Source: JADJPL01 sp041183125
GTDB lineage: Bacteria > Bacteroidota > Bacteroidia > Chitinophagales > Saprospiraceae
Assembly: GCA_041183125.1 (NCBI GenBank)
Contig: JBEGMH010000198.1
Location: 1 to 8,967 of the forward strand
Length of the DNA stretch: 8,967 nt
Direction of reading: 5' to 3'
Made by a program: the position numbers and the translations under genes. Numbering within the stretch: position 1 is the first letter of the stretch; the number at the start of each line of letters is the position of its first letter. This document shows, piece by piece, positions 1-7,047 of the stretch. The notes beneath the pieces are model-generated. The model was not told the DNA's origin. It was given only the letters and a program-made list of their open reading frames with translations, and did not search any database.

Positions 1-266
1 CCGAGTACCTCAAGTCGGTGAATTTTTATGTGGGTACGCTCTTGTTAGTGGGTATGGGCGGAGCGGCCGCCTGGCTCTTGAAAGCAGACAGTATCACGGA
101 TGCCCTCGCTATGGGCTACTCGGCCCCCCAGATTATTTCTTCCTTGTTACAGCAGAAGGCAAACGCATTGGTCCCCGCCCAGCCGGGCGCGCCGAACAAC
201 CCGTTGGGTATTAGTGCCCGCCGCCCATTTCCACTACTTCGTGAAACACATCGTGCAAGGCTGTGA
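1..266 (+). CDS. C-terminal part of an unidentified membrane protein (left-truncated)
   Basis: This reading frame is open from the left window edge, with its first full codon at position 3, and ends at a TGA at 264-266, giving 87 visible residues. I do not recognise the family. About residues 8-26 form one hydrophobic segment (FYVGTLLLVGMGGAAAWLL), a likely transmembrane helix, followed by a helical stretch (ITDALAMGYSAPQIISSLLQ) and a Pro-rich tail. A GTG at 18 could start an 82-residue protein, but the frame continues upstream without a stop, so a truncated longer gene is more likely. The last 18 codons lie opposite the 3' end of the convergent lipoprotein gene and turn Arg-rich (SARRPFPLLRETHRARL), which may be an accidental read-on past a lost ancestral stop. 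The coding call rests mainly on the plausible membrane-protein composition. Confidence 0.6.
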   Translation, partial: EYLKSVNFYVGTLLLVGMGGAAAWLLKADSITDALAMGYSAPQIISSLLQQKANALVPAQPGAPNNPLGISARRPFPLLRETHRARL

Positions 267-651
267 TGGCTTTGGTCAGCGCTTCGTCGCTCGCCTGGCC
301 AGCTACCTGGTTGGCAATGTCCCGGGAGCCCTTGGCCAATTGTCCCAATTTCTCCTCTACCCCTTTTCCTTTCAAAGAGGCGGGTAGGGCGGTGGCAGCC
401 CAGGTTTCTGCCCGCTCCGCAAGCGTAGTGGCGCGGGTTTTCAAAGGCTTGAGGTCTCCGTTCTCAGCCGGGTGGAAGGTCGAGGACATGACCTCGTGGT
501 ACGCATCCACATTTTTATTCCACGCACTTATGGCCGGGTCTGTGGCAACAGGTGCCGGCGGGGCTTCCCGTTGTGCGGATTTGGTTGGGCTGCAGGAAAA
601 AATACCAAGGGCCACTGCGAGCAGGAGGCAGGATAAGATTTTGTTTTTCAT
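211..651 (-). CDS. Small predicted lipoprotein with a His/Met-rich helical pattern
   Basis: A 146-residue protein read from an ATG at 651-649 to a TAA at 213-211. The frame extends to 708 with a 19-residue leader, but the ATG at 651 places a classic lipoprotein signal at the N-terminus: Lys-Asn-Lys, a hydrophobic core (LLLAVAL), then IFSC with Cys20 as the likely lipidated residue. The residues after Cys20 are Ser-Pro-Thr-Lys, which lack the acidic surface-export signal, so a periplasm-facing location is inferred. The mature part is Ala-rich and looks helical. Potential metal ligands cluster at both ends: His52, Met55 and His60 (YHEVMSSTFHPAENGDLKP), and His133 and His137 (LHDVFHEVV), plus a C-terminal His146. 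A metal- or heme-binding helical bundle is possible but is only inference. It lies 63 bp downstream of the epimerase gene on the same strand and may be unrelated to it. Confidence 0.8.
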   Translation of the reverse strand: MKNKILSCLLLAVALGIFSCSPTKSAQREAPPAPVATDPAISAWNKNVDAYHEVMSSTFHPAENGDLKPLKTRATTLAERAETWAATALPASLKGKGVEEKLGQLAKGSRDIANQVAGQASDEALTKAITALHDVFHEVVEMGGGH

Positions 652-714
652 GATGGTATATATTTGGTAATAAGATTTGGGTCGTTGAGCAGAACAAGTC
701 TTGGACATGTGAAC

Positions 715-1881
715 CTATCCGGCGATGTCCTCCAGGGTCTTCCAGCATTGGAAAAGGGCTCTGGGCACATGGAAGCAGCCTTTCCATTTCCCGCCTTTGA
801 GCGGCAGCAGCACTTCCCCCCGTCGGTTGAGATAGCCGAACCACTCTCCATACTCGGGATCCCGGAATTTCGACCAGGCATAGTCGTGTACGCGTTCAAA
901 CCACTCCAGGTTCAGGGGGTTGCGGGTATGGGCGTAGCCTTTGAGCAGGGCGACCAGCGTTTCGAGGTGGACCCACCAAAGTTTTTGATCCCATTCCAAT
1001 TGCTGGGTAGGGTGTCCTTTCACATCCATGAAATACAGGATGCCGCCATATCCGGGGTCCCAGCCGTATTGTATGGTGGAAAGCGCGATGTCATTGGCCC
1101 GCCGGATGAGGTCTGCATCCCCCTGGCGCACGCCGATATCCATGAGGAACCACATGGCCTCTATGGCGTGCCCCGGGTTGAGGAGGCGGCCTTCGAACGA
1201 ATCCGAAAAATGCCCCTCAGGGCTTACGTTCTCCAACACCACCCCTAGTTCCGGGTGGTAGAACACCTCCATCACCTCATGGACGCAGCGCTGTATGGTA
1301 TCCTGGACCAGTGTGGGGTCGAGCAGGTGTTCGATTTCGAGCGCCAGGTTGCACAAGATCATGGGTAGGGCGAAGTTCTTCAGGGGGCGGGTGTTGGCGA
1401 CCTGCTTATTGTAGGTTCCTTTGGGGTTATCGCTGCGCCCCAGGATTTGGAGGAAGGTATCCTTGGCTATTTTCCCGTATTCTTCTTTTCCTGTCGCTGC
1501 GAAAAGTTGGCCAAAGGCCATCGTAGCGAAACAGTCGGAGAAGATATTGTACGGTTGTACCAGCGGTTTCCCGTCGCGCTGAAGGGAAAAATACCAGGCA
1601 CCATTGGATGCCTGGCCGTGTTTTTGCAGGAAATCCGCTCCGTGGAGGGCCATGTCCAGCCATTCCTGCCGCTGCTCCAGTTTGTTGTAGAGCATGGAAA
1701 AGGTCCATACCTGCCTGCCCTGGAGCCATATAAATTTATCGGTGTCAAAAACGCTCCCGTCGCGCGCCAGGCAGGTAAAATACCCCCCGTTTTCGCGGTC
1801 TATCGAATGTTTGAGCCAAAAAGGCAGTACGTTTTGGAGCAGTTCGTCGCGGTATAGGGTTGCATAATGGCTGTAATCCAT
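715..1881 (-). CDS. N-acylglucosamine 2-epimerase (AGE / renin-binding-protein family)
   Basis: A 388-residue cytoplasmic protein with no signal peptide, the normal length for AGE enzymes, which interconvert N-acetylglucosamine and N-acetylmannosamine through an (alpha/alpha)6 barrel. Family hallmarks run in order: GRQVWTF with Arg56, NPGHAIEAMWFLMD with His238, QKLWWVHLE with Glu307, GEWFGYLNRRGE, and KGGKWKGCFHVPRAL with His371. The two histidines sit where characterised AGE enzymes have their catalytic pair, and the GCFHVPRAL ending favours a true acylglucosamine epimerase over cellobiose or mannose epimerases. The frame is open to a TTG at 1950, but that extension (MALSTNGSQDPAF...) is not AGE-like, so I chose the ATG at 1881. 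It lies 141 bp behind the GH20 gene and may be the last gene of that operon. In Bacteroidota sialic-acid operons this enzyme type converts ManNAc from the lyase step to GlcNAc. That role here is inferred from the context. Confidence 0.93.
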   Translation of the reverse strand: MDYSHYATLYRDELLQNVLPFWLKHSIDRENGGYFTCLARDGSVFDTDKFIWLQGRQVWTFSMLYNKLEQRQEWLDMALHGADFLQKHGQASNGAWYFSLQRDGKPLVQPYNIFSDCFATMAFGQLFAATGKEEYGKIAKDTFLQILGRSDNPKGTYNKQVANTRPLKNFALPMILCNLALEIEHLLDPTLVQDTIQRCVHEVMEVFYHPELGVVLENVSPEGHFSDSFEGRLLNPGHAIEAMWFLMDIGVRQGDADLIRRANDIALSTIQYGWDPGYGGILYFMDVKGHPTQQLEWDQKLWWVHLETLVALLKGYAHTRNPLNLEWFERVHDYAWSKFRDPEYGEWFGYLNRRGEVLLPLKGGKWKGCFHVPRALFQCWKTLEDIAG

Positions 1882-2022
1882 GGGAAAAAGTATTTTAGAT
1901 CCAAAAAAATCAAATGCTGGGTCCTGGCTTCCGTTGGTAGAAAGCGCCAACCTTCTGCGTCTCTAAGGTAAGGAAGTTTTTTCAAAAAGAAAATTTGGTC
2001 GTTTTTGGAGCGGGTAGGTGGC
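1882..2022. other. 141-bp gap between the GH20 and epimerase genes, weakly structured
   Basis: This is the only sizeable gap in the minus-strand gene set. It holds two short inverted repeats: GTTGG/CCAAC with a 9-nt loop at 1933-1951, and ACCTT/AAGGT with a 10-nt loop at 1950-1969. Nearby are A/T-rich runs around 1895-1910 and 1977-1996. On the minus strand there is also a TTTG-N18-TACTTTTT arrangement ending right at the epimerase ATG, which would make that transcript nearly leaderless. No stem is long or GC-rich enough to call a terminator. It may hold a weak internal promoter or a processing site, but nothing here is convincing. Confidence 0.3.
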
Positions 2023-4557
2023 TTAAAACACGAGTGCCGTGAACATCCATTTCACCGGATTTTGGGAGTTGGAAGATGTCAAGGCACCTACGGGTACTTT
2101 CACGAGCAGGTAATTGACGCCTGGTCGGAGGGTTACGGAAATGGGGGCCCGATACGCATAGCTTTCGTCGCGCAGGGGGATTTCGAGATGGCCTTTTTGA
2201 CCTGCGCGGGCCCAGGCGGGCGGAGGGATGGGCTTTCCGTTCAGCCAGAGCGCACTGCCCCCTTGGTCCCATCTACCGGCGGGGGGGCTATCGGCTGCGG
2301 TAGAGCGCGAAGGGTTGTTGAACCCGGCCCAAAGCTGTGCTGTTCGCTGGGTGCGGGAATGGATCCGCGCCAGGGCATAGACCGTGCTGTTGGGCTTGGG
2401 GTCCGGGAGTAGTCCCTGGATCAGGGGAGCCCAAAAGTGGCGTAGGGTGAGGGTAGCCCCGTTCGCTTCCATGAACGCTTGGGCAGTGTCGAGCCTTGCG
2501 GGGGCCGTTTCCGGCCAGAAGGTACGCGTTAGGTCCCCTTGGTTGTCAAAAGGTCCGAAGAGCTGCCAGTGTACATCGGCTTGTGGCAAATACGGAAACG
2601 ATTTTTCTTTGAAATACAGGGCTTTATGTTCTACGAGCCGCGCTTCAAAAGCTTTGAAGTCGCGCCATTCCGGCGTATTGGGCAGCCCTATGTCGGAGCG
2701 GAAGCCCGGTAGGCCGCCCCCTCGCCAACCGCGTTCAGCTAAGGCCAGCAGGGCGGGGTAGAATGCGTTCATTTGTAGGATATCAGATTGCCGGGCTACG
2801 CGCCGGTCCGGCCAGACGCAGGCGATGGCCCCGAGCAGGTTCGCGTCGCCTTCTGCTTGTCCACCGATGCGGCGGTGATAGATGGTCGCCACGCTTTCGA
2901 GGGGATCTAAATGGTTGAGGTACAGATGCCTTGAGTCCACATAGCGGGCTTTTTTGTCGGGCTGTTCTTTTCCAATCCAAAGCTGCCGGATAGCATCAGG
3001 GCTGAGGTTACCCCCGGGTTTCCAGCCCATGACCTGCTTGCCTCGGTCGCGCAGCAGTTGGCTCATGGCGGGGATAAAAGCCGTGTCTTTTATCGCTACT
3101 TCATCGCTTCCTATGTGTATGATGGGAACGTCGAGTTGGTCGCAGAGTTCGTGGAGCAGGTCGGCCACTACTTTTTTGCCTTCTGGTGTCTGCATGCCGA
3201 AGCCCATAGCCCCGGCGAACGCCGCGCTGTGGCCGGGCATATCGATTTCAGGGATGAGCAGGACGTGCCGTGAGCGGCAGAAGGCCAAGAGTTGCTTTAA
3301 TTCTTCATACGTGTAATACTCGCCCGGATTGCGCTGCATGTGTTCCGGCCGGGTGAGTTGGGGGTATTTGAGCGAGGCGATGCGCCAGGCGATATTCTCG
3401 GTCAGGTGTAGGTGAAAAACGTTGATTTTGTAGCGGGAAAGCACATCTACCTGCTCGATGAGCGCATCCAGGTCTTGAAAGTTCCTGCCGACGTCCTGCA
3501 TGAAGCCCCGCCAGGCAAACGCGGGCCAGTCGCGGATGACGCAGGCGGGGATACCGACCCCGTCGCGGGCGAGCTGCCGCAAGGTCTGGAGCCCATTGAA
3601 GATGCCGTGTTGGGTATTTGCCCATATAAAAATGGCGTTGCTGTCCACCTGGAGGGTATAGGCTTCAGGATGGGGATGGCCGGACCGGACAGGGTCTAAG
3701 GAGAGTTGCAGGAAGGGCGTTTCCACCTGTTCCCGGCGTTCCGGAGCGGACATTTCAGAGGGCCACCACTCCATTACCTGCCCGGCTTCTTCTAGGAGGG
3801 CACTGGTATCTACGCGGATAGAGGTGCGTTGAAGCAGGGAAAAAGAAGCCCCTTCTTTCCAGGAAAGCTCCCGGGGCAGCGGTAGCAGGGCGGGTTTGGC
3901 GCTGGAAAAGCCATGTACGTGGTGAAAAATGAGCGATTTCCAGAGCAGGTAGCCGCTGCCGCTGAGGTGTAGCCCGTCGTTGGTATAACGGGCGTTGAGC
4001 CTGCCCCCTGCATCGGAAAAGGCGGTGTGCAGGTCCAGGTAGGGATATTCAAATGCAGCGGCCAGGGATTGTAGTTCTCGGTTCAGGGCGAGGATAGCCG
4101 GGCCTTTGTCCACGTGCGTGGAAAATTTGCCGAAGGAGGCGTTCACGGGCAGGACGCTCTGCACGAAAACCTCTGTCTCCGGGCTCTGGCTGCGCGCCGT
4201 TTCCAGGATGCGGCGATATATGGCAGCGATATCTTCTACCCGGCTCCCCCGAGCCAGGTCATTGACGCCGATGAGCAGGAAGATTTTAGCGGGATGGGCT
4301 TTCAGTACGGTCGGGAGCCGATCGAGGATACCCTGGGCGATATCGCCGCTGATGCCTCGGTTCAGTGCGGCCACATCCGGGAATAGTTCCTGCCATTCGG
4401 CACCATCGCTGATGCTGTTCCCTAAAAAGACGACGGAGTGGGGAGGGGAGGGGAGTTGCTGGAAATGCGACTCCCGCTGGAGGTAGTAGGTGGTTTGTGC
4501 GCAGACATCGCCGGCTAAGAGCCAAAGGGATGCCAGCAGGAGCAATCTGAGAGGCAT
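2023..4557 (-). CDS. Secreted two-enzyme fusion: SGNH/GDSL esterase plus GH20 beta-N-acetylhexosaminidase-like glycosidase
   Basis: An 844-residue exported protein. Residues 1-20 are a signal peptide, probably cut at Ala20/Gln21. Residues about 40-215 form an SGNH hydrolase: FLGNSISDG with nucleophile Ser48, NRGISGD near 66-72, GVND with Asn99, and NDGLHLSGSGY with Asp194 and His197. A GH20 N-terminal accessory domain follows (about 222-340), then the GH20 barrel (about 345-620) with HLHLTENIAWR at 382-392, EIDMPGH at 437-443, the catalytic HIGSDE at 481-486 (Asp485-Glu486) and ALAERGW at 605-611. About 655-844 is a probable beta-sandwich (LFGPFDNQGD, LWLNGKPI, NYLLVKVP). GH20 enzymes remove terminal beta-GlcNAc or GalNAc by substrate-assisted catalysis. 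The SGNH domain would remove acyl groups, substrate unknown. Some usual pocket positions differ: VWPD at 581-584 where many GH20s have W-x-E, and GWKPGG at 511-516 where W-[DE]-E is common. It starts 18 bp after the upstream esterase gene, implying cotranscription. Confidence 0.92.
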   Translation of the reverse strand: MPLRLLLLASLWLLAGDVCAQTTYYLQRESHFQQLPSPPHSVVFLGNSISDGAEWQELFPDVAALNRGISGDIAQGILDRLPTVLKAHPAKIFLLIGVNDLARGSRVEDIAAIYRRILETARSQSPETEVFVQSVLPVNASFGKFSTHVDKGPAILALNRELQSLAAAFEYPYLDLHTAFSDAGGRLNARYTNDGLHLSGSGYLLWKSLIFHHVHGFSSAKPALLPLPRELSWKEGASFSLLQRTSIRVDTSALLEEAGQVMEWWPSEMSAPERREQVETPFLQLSLDPVRSGHPHPEAYTLQVDSNAIFIWANTQHGIFNGLQTLRQLARDGVGIPACVIRDWPAFAWRGFMQDVGRNFQDLDALIEQVDVLSRYKINVFHLHLTENIAWRIASLKYPQLTRPEHMQRNPGEYYTYEELKQLLAFCRSRHVLLIPEIDMPGHSAAFAGAMGFGMQTPEGKKVVADLLHELCDQLDVPIIHIGSDEVAIKDTAFIPAMSQLLRDRGKQVMGWKPGGNLSPDAIRQLWIGKEQPDKKARYVDSRHLYLNHLDPLESVATIYHRRIGGQAEGDANLLGAIACVWPDRRVARQSDILQMNAFYPALLALAERGWRGGGLPGFRSDIGLPNTPEWRDFKAFEARLVEHKALYFKEKSFPYLPQADVHWQLFGPFDNQGDLTRTFWPETAPARLDTAQAFMEANGATLTLRHFWAPLIQGLLPDPKPNSTVYALARIHSRTQRTAQLWAGFNNPSRSTAADSPPAGRWDQGGSALWLNGKPIPPPAWARAGQKGHLEIPLRDESYAYRAPISVTLRPGVNYLLVKVPVGALTSSNSQNPVKWMFTALVF

Positions 4558-4575
4558 GGCGTATCAATTTTGTAG

Positions 4576-6123
4576 TTACCAGTCGTCGGTTCGGAAGGGG
4601 GAAGCGGGCAGCCCTTCCCGGTTGATGAGGTTGGCCCGGTCGGGGAAGTCGTCCCAGGCATAGCGCACCGCGACGGGGTTGGGGATATTGGGATGGGAGC
4701 ACTCCAGTTCGTTGCCTCGGATCGTCACGGTGGCGGGTAGGAAGACCCGGTCGGGGCCAGCGATGAGAAAGCCGTTGAGCGGGAGGCCGTCGCGGGAAGC
4801 GAGGCCCTGCCCCGAGTATTCAAAGCGCAGGATCATTTTGCCCTCTTTTTGGAGGGCTTCTGTGAACTGGGGGCCGCCGGCTACGATGGGGAACCGGTAG
4901 GTCTGGGCCAGGGCGAGACGGGCGAGGCGCTGGCCGACGATTTGCTTTTCCCGGGGGTGCACATCGCTGGCATGGCCCAGGTCCAGGGTAACGGCGATGC
5001 CGGTATGGGGTATCTGTTGGGCGATGTGCAGTTGGACTTCCCGGAACGCCTCCCAGTCGCGCCGTATAGCGGGGAGTTGCACCATGAAAAAAAACAGGCT
5101 GTCGTTGTGCCAGGCGTTGCGCCAACTCTGGACCAACTGCCGCAGTTTGTGGGCATTCAGGGAGGGGTCCATCGTTTCGCTATCGGCGCTAAAGGTAGCG
5201 TTGGATTCCCCCTGGTACCAGATCACCCCTTTCACAGGCATATTCAACAGGGGGCGTATGGCGGCGTCGTAGAGGAAGCCCGGTGCAAAAGGATGATCGG
5301 GCATGGGTTTATCGGGGGCTTCTTCATACCAGGCGGCGAGGTTTTGGCGCACCCTTTCAGCGGTCCATCGCGGGTAGAGCGGGTGGTCCAGCCAGCCGGT
5401 TTTGCCCAAGGGGGAGAGTAGCGAGTCGTTGGGGAGAGCTTCCCGGGCGAGGTAGGTCTCTAGGGGTACGCCGCCCACGGCCGTTTGGATAAGCCCGATG
5501 GGGACGGAGGTCTTCTGCTGGAGTTCCTTCCCAAAAAAATAGCCAACGGCGGAGAACAGGGCTACCGCATTGGAGTCAGCCGGGTTCCAGGCGCTGGGTT
5601 TGTAGTAGTTTGAGGGGCTGAGTTGGGTCAGGAAGTCGAGGGGATAGCGTTTGTTGATGGGTTCCAGGGTGCCCTCCAGGTCCAGAAGGCGCAAGGCGGG
5701 GTTGAGGGCTTGGTTTTTTTCCATATCGGCCCCGTAGCTGTCGCGTACGCGCCAGCGCATATTGGATTGCCCCGCGCATATCCATACATCTCCGATCAGT
5801 ATATTTTGCAGGGTATATTGAGCGCTCCGGCTTTTGGCCCGGACGATGTAGGGGCCGCCGGCGGGCAGGGCAGGGAATTCGACGAGCCATTGCCCACGGG
5901 CATCTGCCTTCGTTTTTTTCGTGGCGTTCCCCAGGCTGACCTGCACGGGGTCGCCGGGAGCTGCGCCGCCCCATACCCGGATGGGCTGTTCGCGCTGGAG
6001 TACCATATTATCGGTAAAAACAGGGGCCAGGTGGAGTTGTGCGGCAAGGGCGGCAGTGGAGGCCATTCCGTACCACAAGCAGAGTATCTTCAAGGCAGTA
6101 TAGCGGGAAGAGCGCATGTACAT
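4576..6123 (-). CDS. Sialate O-acetylesterase-family protein (SASA domain), secreted
   Basis: A 515-residue exported protein that removes O-acetyl groups from sugars; characterised family members act on 9-O-acetyl sialic acids, others on plant polysaccharides. The N-terminus carries a signal peptide with probable cleavage at Ala28/Gln29. Family features in order are VFTDNMVLQREQPIRVWG (about 35-52), a small beta domain, GDVWICAGQSNM (111-122) with nucleophile Ser120, VGYFFGKEL, IQTAVGGVPLE, VKGVIWYQGESN (297-308), and the ASDVHP motif (395-400) with Asp397 and His399 completing the triad. Length and order match single-domain bacterial SASA proteins. An alternative ATG lies two codons downstream at 6117. 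The gene starts 12 bp after the GntR stop and ends 18 bp before the SGNH-GH20 gene, so the three are probably one transcript. True sialate specificity is inferred from the neighbouring epimerase and hexosaminidase and is not proved by the sequence. Confidence 0.92.
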   Translation of the reverse strand: MYMRSSRYTALKILCLWYGMASTAALAAQLHLAPVFTDNMVLQREQPIRVWGGAAPGDPVQVSLGNATKKTKADARGQWLVEFPALPAGGPYIVRAKSRSAQYTLQNILIGDVWICAGQSNMRWRVRDSYGADMEKNQALNPALRLLDLEGTLEPINKRYPLDFLTQLSPSNYYKPSAWNPADSNAVALFSAVGYFFGKELQQKTSVPIGLIQTAVGGVPLETYLAREALPNDSLLSPLGKTGWLDHPLYPRWTAERVRQNLAAWYEEAPDKPMPDHPFAPGFLYDAAIRPLLNMPVKGVIWYQGESNATFSADSETMDPSLNAHKLRQLVQSWRNAWHNDSLFFFMVQLPAIRRDWEAFREVQLHIAQQIPHTGIAVTLDLGHASDVHPREKQIVGQRLARLALAQTYRFPIVAGGPQFTEALQKEGKMILRFEYSGQGLASRDGLPLNGFLIAGPDRVFLPATVTIRGNELECSHPNIPNPVAVRYAWDDFPDRANLINREGLPASPFRTDDW

Positions 6124-6135
6124 CGGGTTAAAGCA

Positions 6136-6843
6136 TTAGGGAAAGAGCCGGATAAAGTGGTTTTCCAGGTGGTTGCGCATAGCGTTTCGGAGCATTTCCG
6201 GCGAGCCGTGCTCTATGGTCTGGACGATGCCCTTGTGGGAGACGTACTTGGTTTTTGGCACCTGTTTGCCGAGCAAGCCACTGCGGTGGACGTAGTCGAA
6301 CAGGGGGAGCAGCAGTTTCTGAAATTTTTTCAGCGTTGAATTGCCGGTGATCTCGTATAGTTTCCCATGGAAGCGCGTTTCGTGTTCGATGTTGAAATGC
6401 AGGTCTTCCGATAGATCGGGTTCTATCTCCACGATTTTTTTCAACTCCTGGATGTCGTCTGGGGTGACACGTGCCATGATGAGGTCGGCCATCCCGATTT
6501 CTAGTACGAGGCGGAATTCGAAGAGGTCGCGCAGGGTTGCTTCGTCCATGATGCGGGGGATGAGGGACTTTTCCAAGGTGCCGATCAGGTCCGGGGTGGC
6601 TAATACCCCTCCTTTTTTCTTTTTTGTCTCGATCATACCGAGCATGCGCAGGCGCGACATGGCTTCCCGTACGACGGTCCGGCTTACCCCGAGGGAAGAG
6701 GCGAGCTCTAATTCTTTGGGGATGGGATCTCCTGCCTTGAGGTTGTTTTTTACGAGGTAGTCCACGAGTTGTTCTTCTACCTTTTCGACCAAAGAACTAT
6801 TGTCTATGGCTTGTAAAGCGGTTTTTACGTCAGGCAAATTCAT
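6136..6843 (-). CDS. FadR-type GntR transcriptional regulator with FCD ligand domain
   Basis: A 235-residue regulator of the usual size for FadR/FCD proteins. Residues about 18-82 form the winged helix: GDPIPKELELASSLGVSRTVVREAM gives the helix-turn-helix, followed by the Gly-rich wing after a run of four lysines (74-77). Residues about 100-230 form the all-helical FCD domain. Its likely metal and ligand pocket is Glu155-x3-His159 (ETRFH), His203 (SHKGIV) and His225 (RNHLENHF); the first position is Glu where Asp is most common. FCD regulators usually bind organic acids or sugar acids, and sialic-acid regulators of the NanR type belong to this group, which fits the neighbours. It is the first gene of the minus-strand set and divergent from susC, so it probably controls both directions. 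The ATG at 6843 leaves a 271-bp control region. No Shine-Dalgarno sequence is visible. Confidence 0.94.
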   Translation of the reverse strand: MNLPDVKTALQAIDNSSLVEKVEEQLVDYLVKNNLKAGDPIPKELELASSLGVSRTVVREAMSRLRMLGMIETKKKKGGVLATPDLIGTLEKSLIPRIMDEATLRDLFEFRLVLEIGMADLIMARVTPDDIQELKKIVEIEPDLSEDLHFNIEHETRFHGKLYEITGNSTLKKFQKLLLPLFDYVHRSGLLGKQVPKTKYVSHKGIVQTIEHGSPEMLRNAMRNHLENHFIRLFP

Positions 6844-6844
6844 G

Positions 6845-6857
6845 TAATAATGTATTA
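6845..6857. promoter_or_regulatory. TAATA-ATG-TATTA palindrome abutting the gntR start
   Basis: A perfect 5-bp inverted repeat around a 3-bp centre begins two bases upstream of the gntR start codon. The overlapping TGTAATAAT at 6843-6851 matches 7 of 9 bases of the operator-copy-2 core TGTAATACA. It could be a degenerate autoregulatory site, but AT-rich palindromes of this size arise easily by chance. Confidence 0.3.
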
Positions 6858-6883
6858 TTTTTAAATAGGCATATTTTATCAGT

Positions 6884-6952
6884 TATCTGAGAGGATTTTG
6901 TAAACGCGCCGGAAGGACCATCTCAGAACGCATTTAGAAGGATACTCAGATA
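6884..6952. repeat. Inverted TATCTGAG / CTCAGATA elements near gntR
   Basis: TATCTGAG at 6884-6891 is the exact inverse of CTCAGATA at 6945-6952. A further TCTCAGA at 6921-6927 is the inverse of TCTGAGA at 6886-6892. The 53-bp separation of the outer arms is too long for a simple terminator hairpin, so a protein-binding or looping site is more likely if the repeat has a function. It could also be chance. Confidence 0.35.
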
Positions 6953-7017
6953 GTTGTGCAATATAAACTATTTCACGCAGTTTGTGCGCATTTCAGCGAA
7001 TTATCAACGGGGCGATA

Positions 7018-7030
7018 TATGTCATACAAA
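7018..7030. promoter_or_regulatory. Candidate GntR operator, copy 1
   Basis: The sequence TATGTCATACAAA contains TGT-N3-ACA, the symmetric core typical of FadR-group sites. It lies upstream of the proposed -33 box, with its centre at 7024. It shares 9 invariant positions of 13 with copies 2 and 3. Binding by the adjacent GntR protein is inferred. Confidence 0.55.
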
Positions 7031-7047
7031 AAAAATAGCCTAAAGTT

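Noticed and set aside
652..708. A longer N-terminus for the lipoprotein from 708
   Set aside because: It would bury the lipoprotein signal peptide 19 residues inside the protein; the ATG at 651 gives a standard N-terminal signal.
664..1248. A 194-codon plus-strand open frame opposite the epimerase gene
   Set aside because: It lies wholly over a strongly supported AGE gene and shows no family motif of its own.
1882..1950. A longer N-terminus for the epimerase from a TTG at 1950
   Set aside because: The extra 23 residues are not AGE-like, and starting at the ATG at 1881 puts the catalytic residues at the spacing typical of the family.
1926..1982. A terminator-like stem (CTTCC/GGAAG) followed by a T-run on the plus strand
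   Set aside because: No plus-strand gene ends there, the arms are only 5 bp with a loop of about 39 nt, and on the minus strand the T-run reads as A's.
5623..6339. A 238-codon plus-strand open frame spanning the esterase and gntR genes
   Set aside because: It crosses the boundary of two well-supported opposite-strand genes and its translation resembles no known protein.
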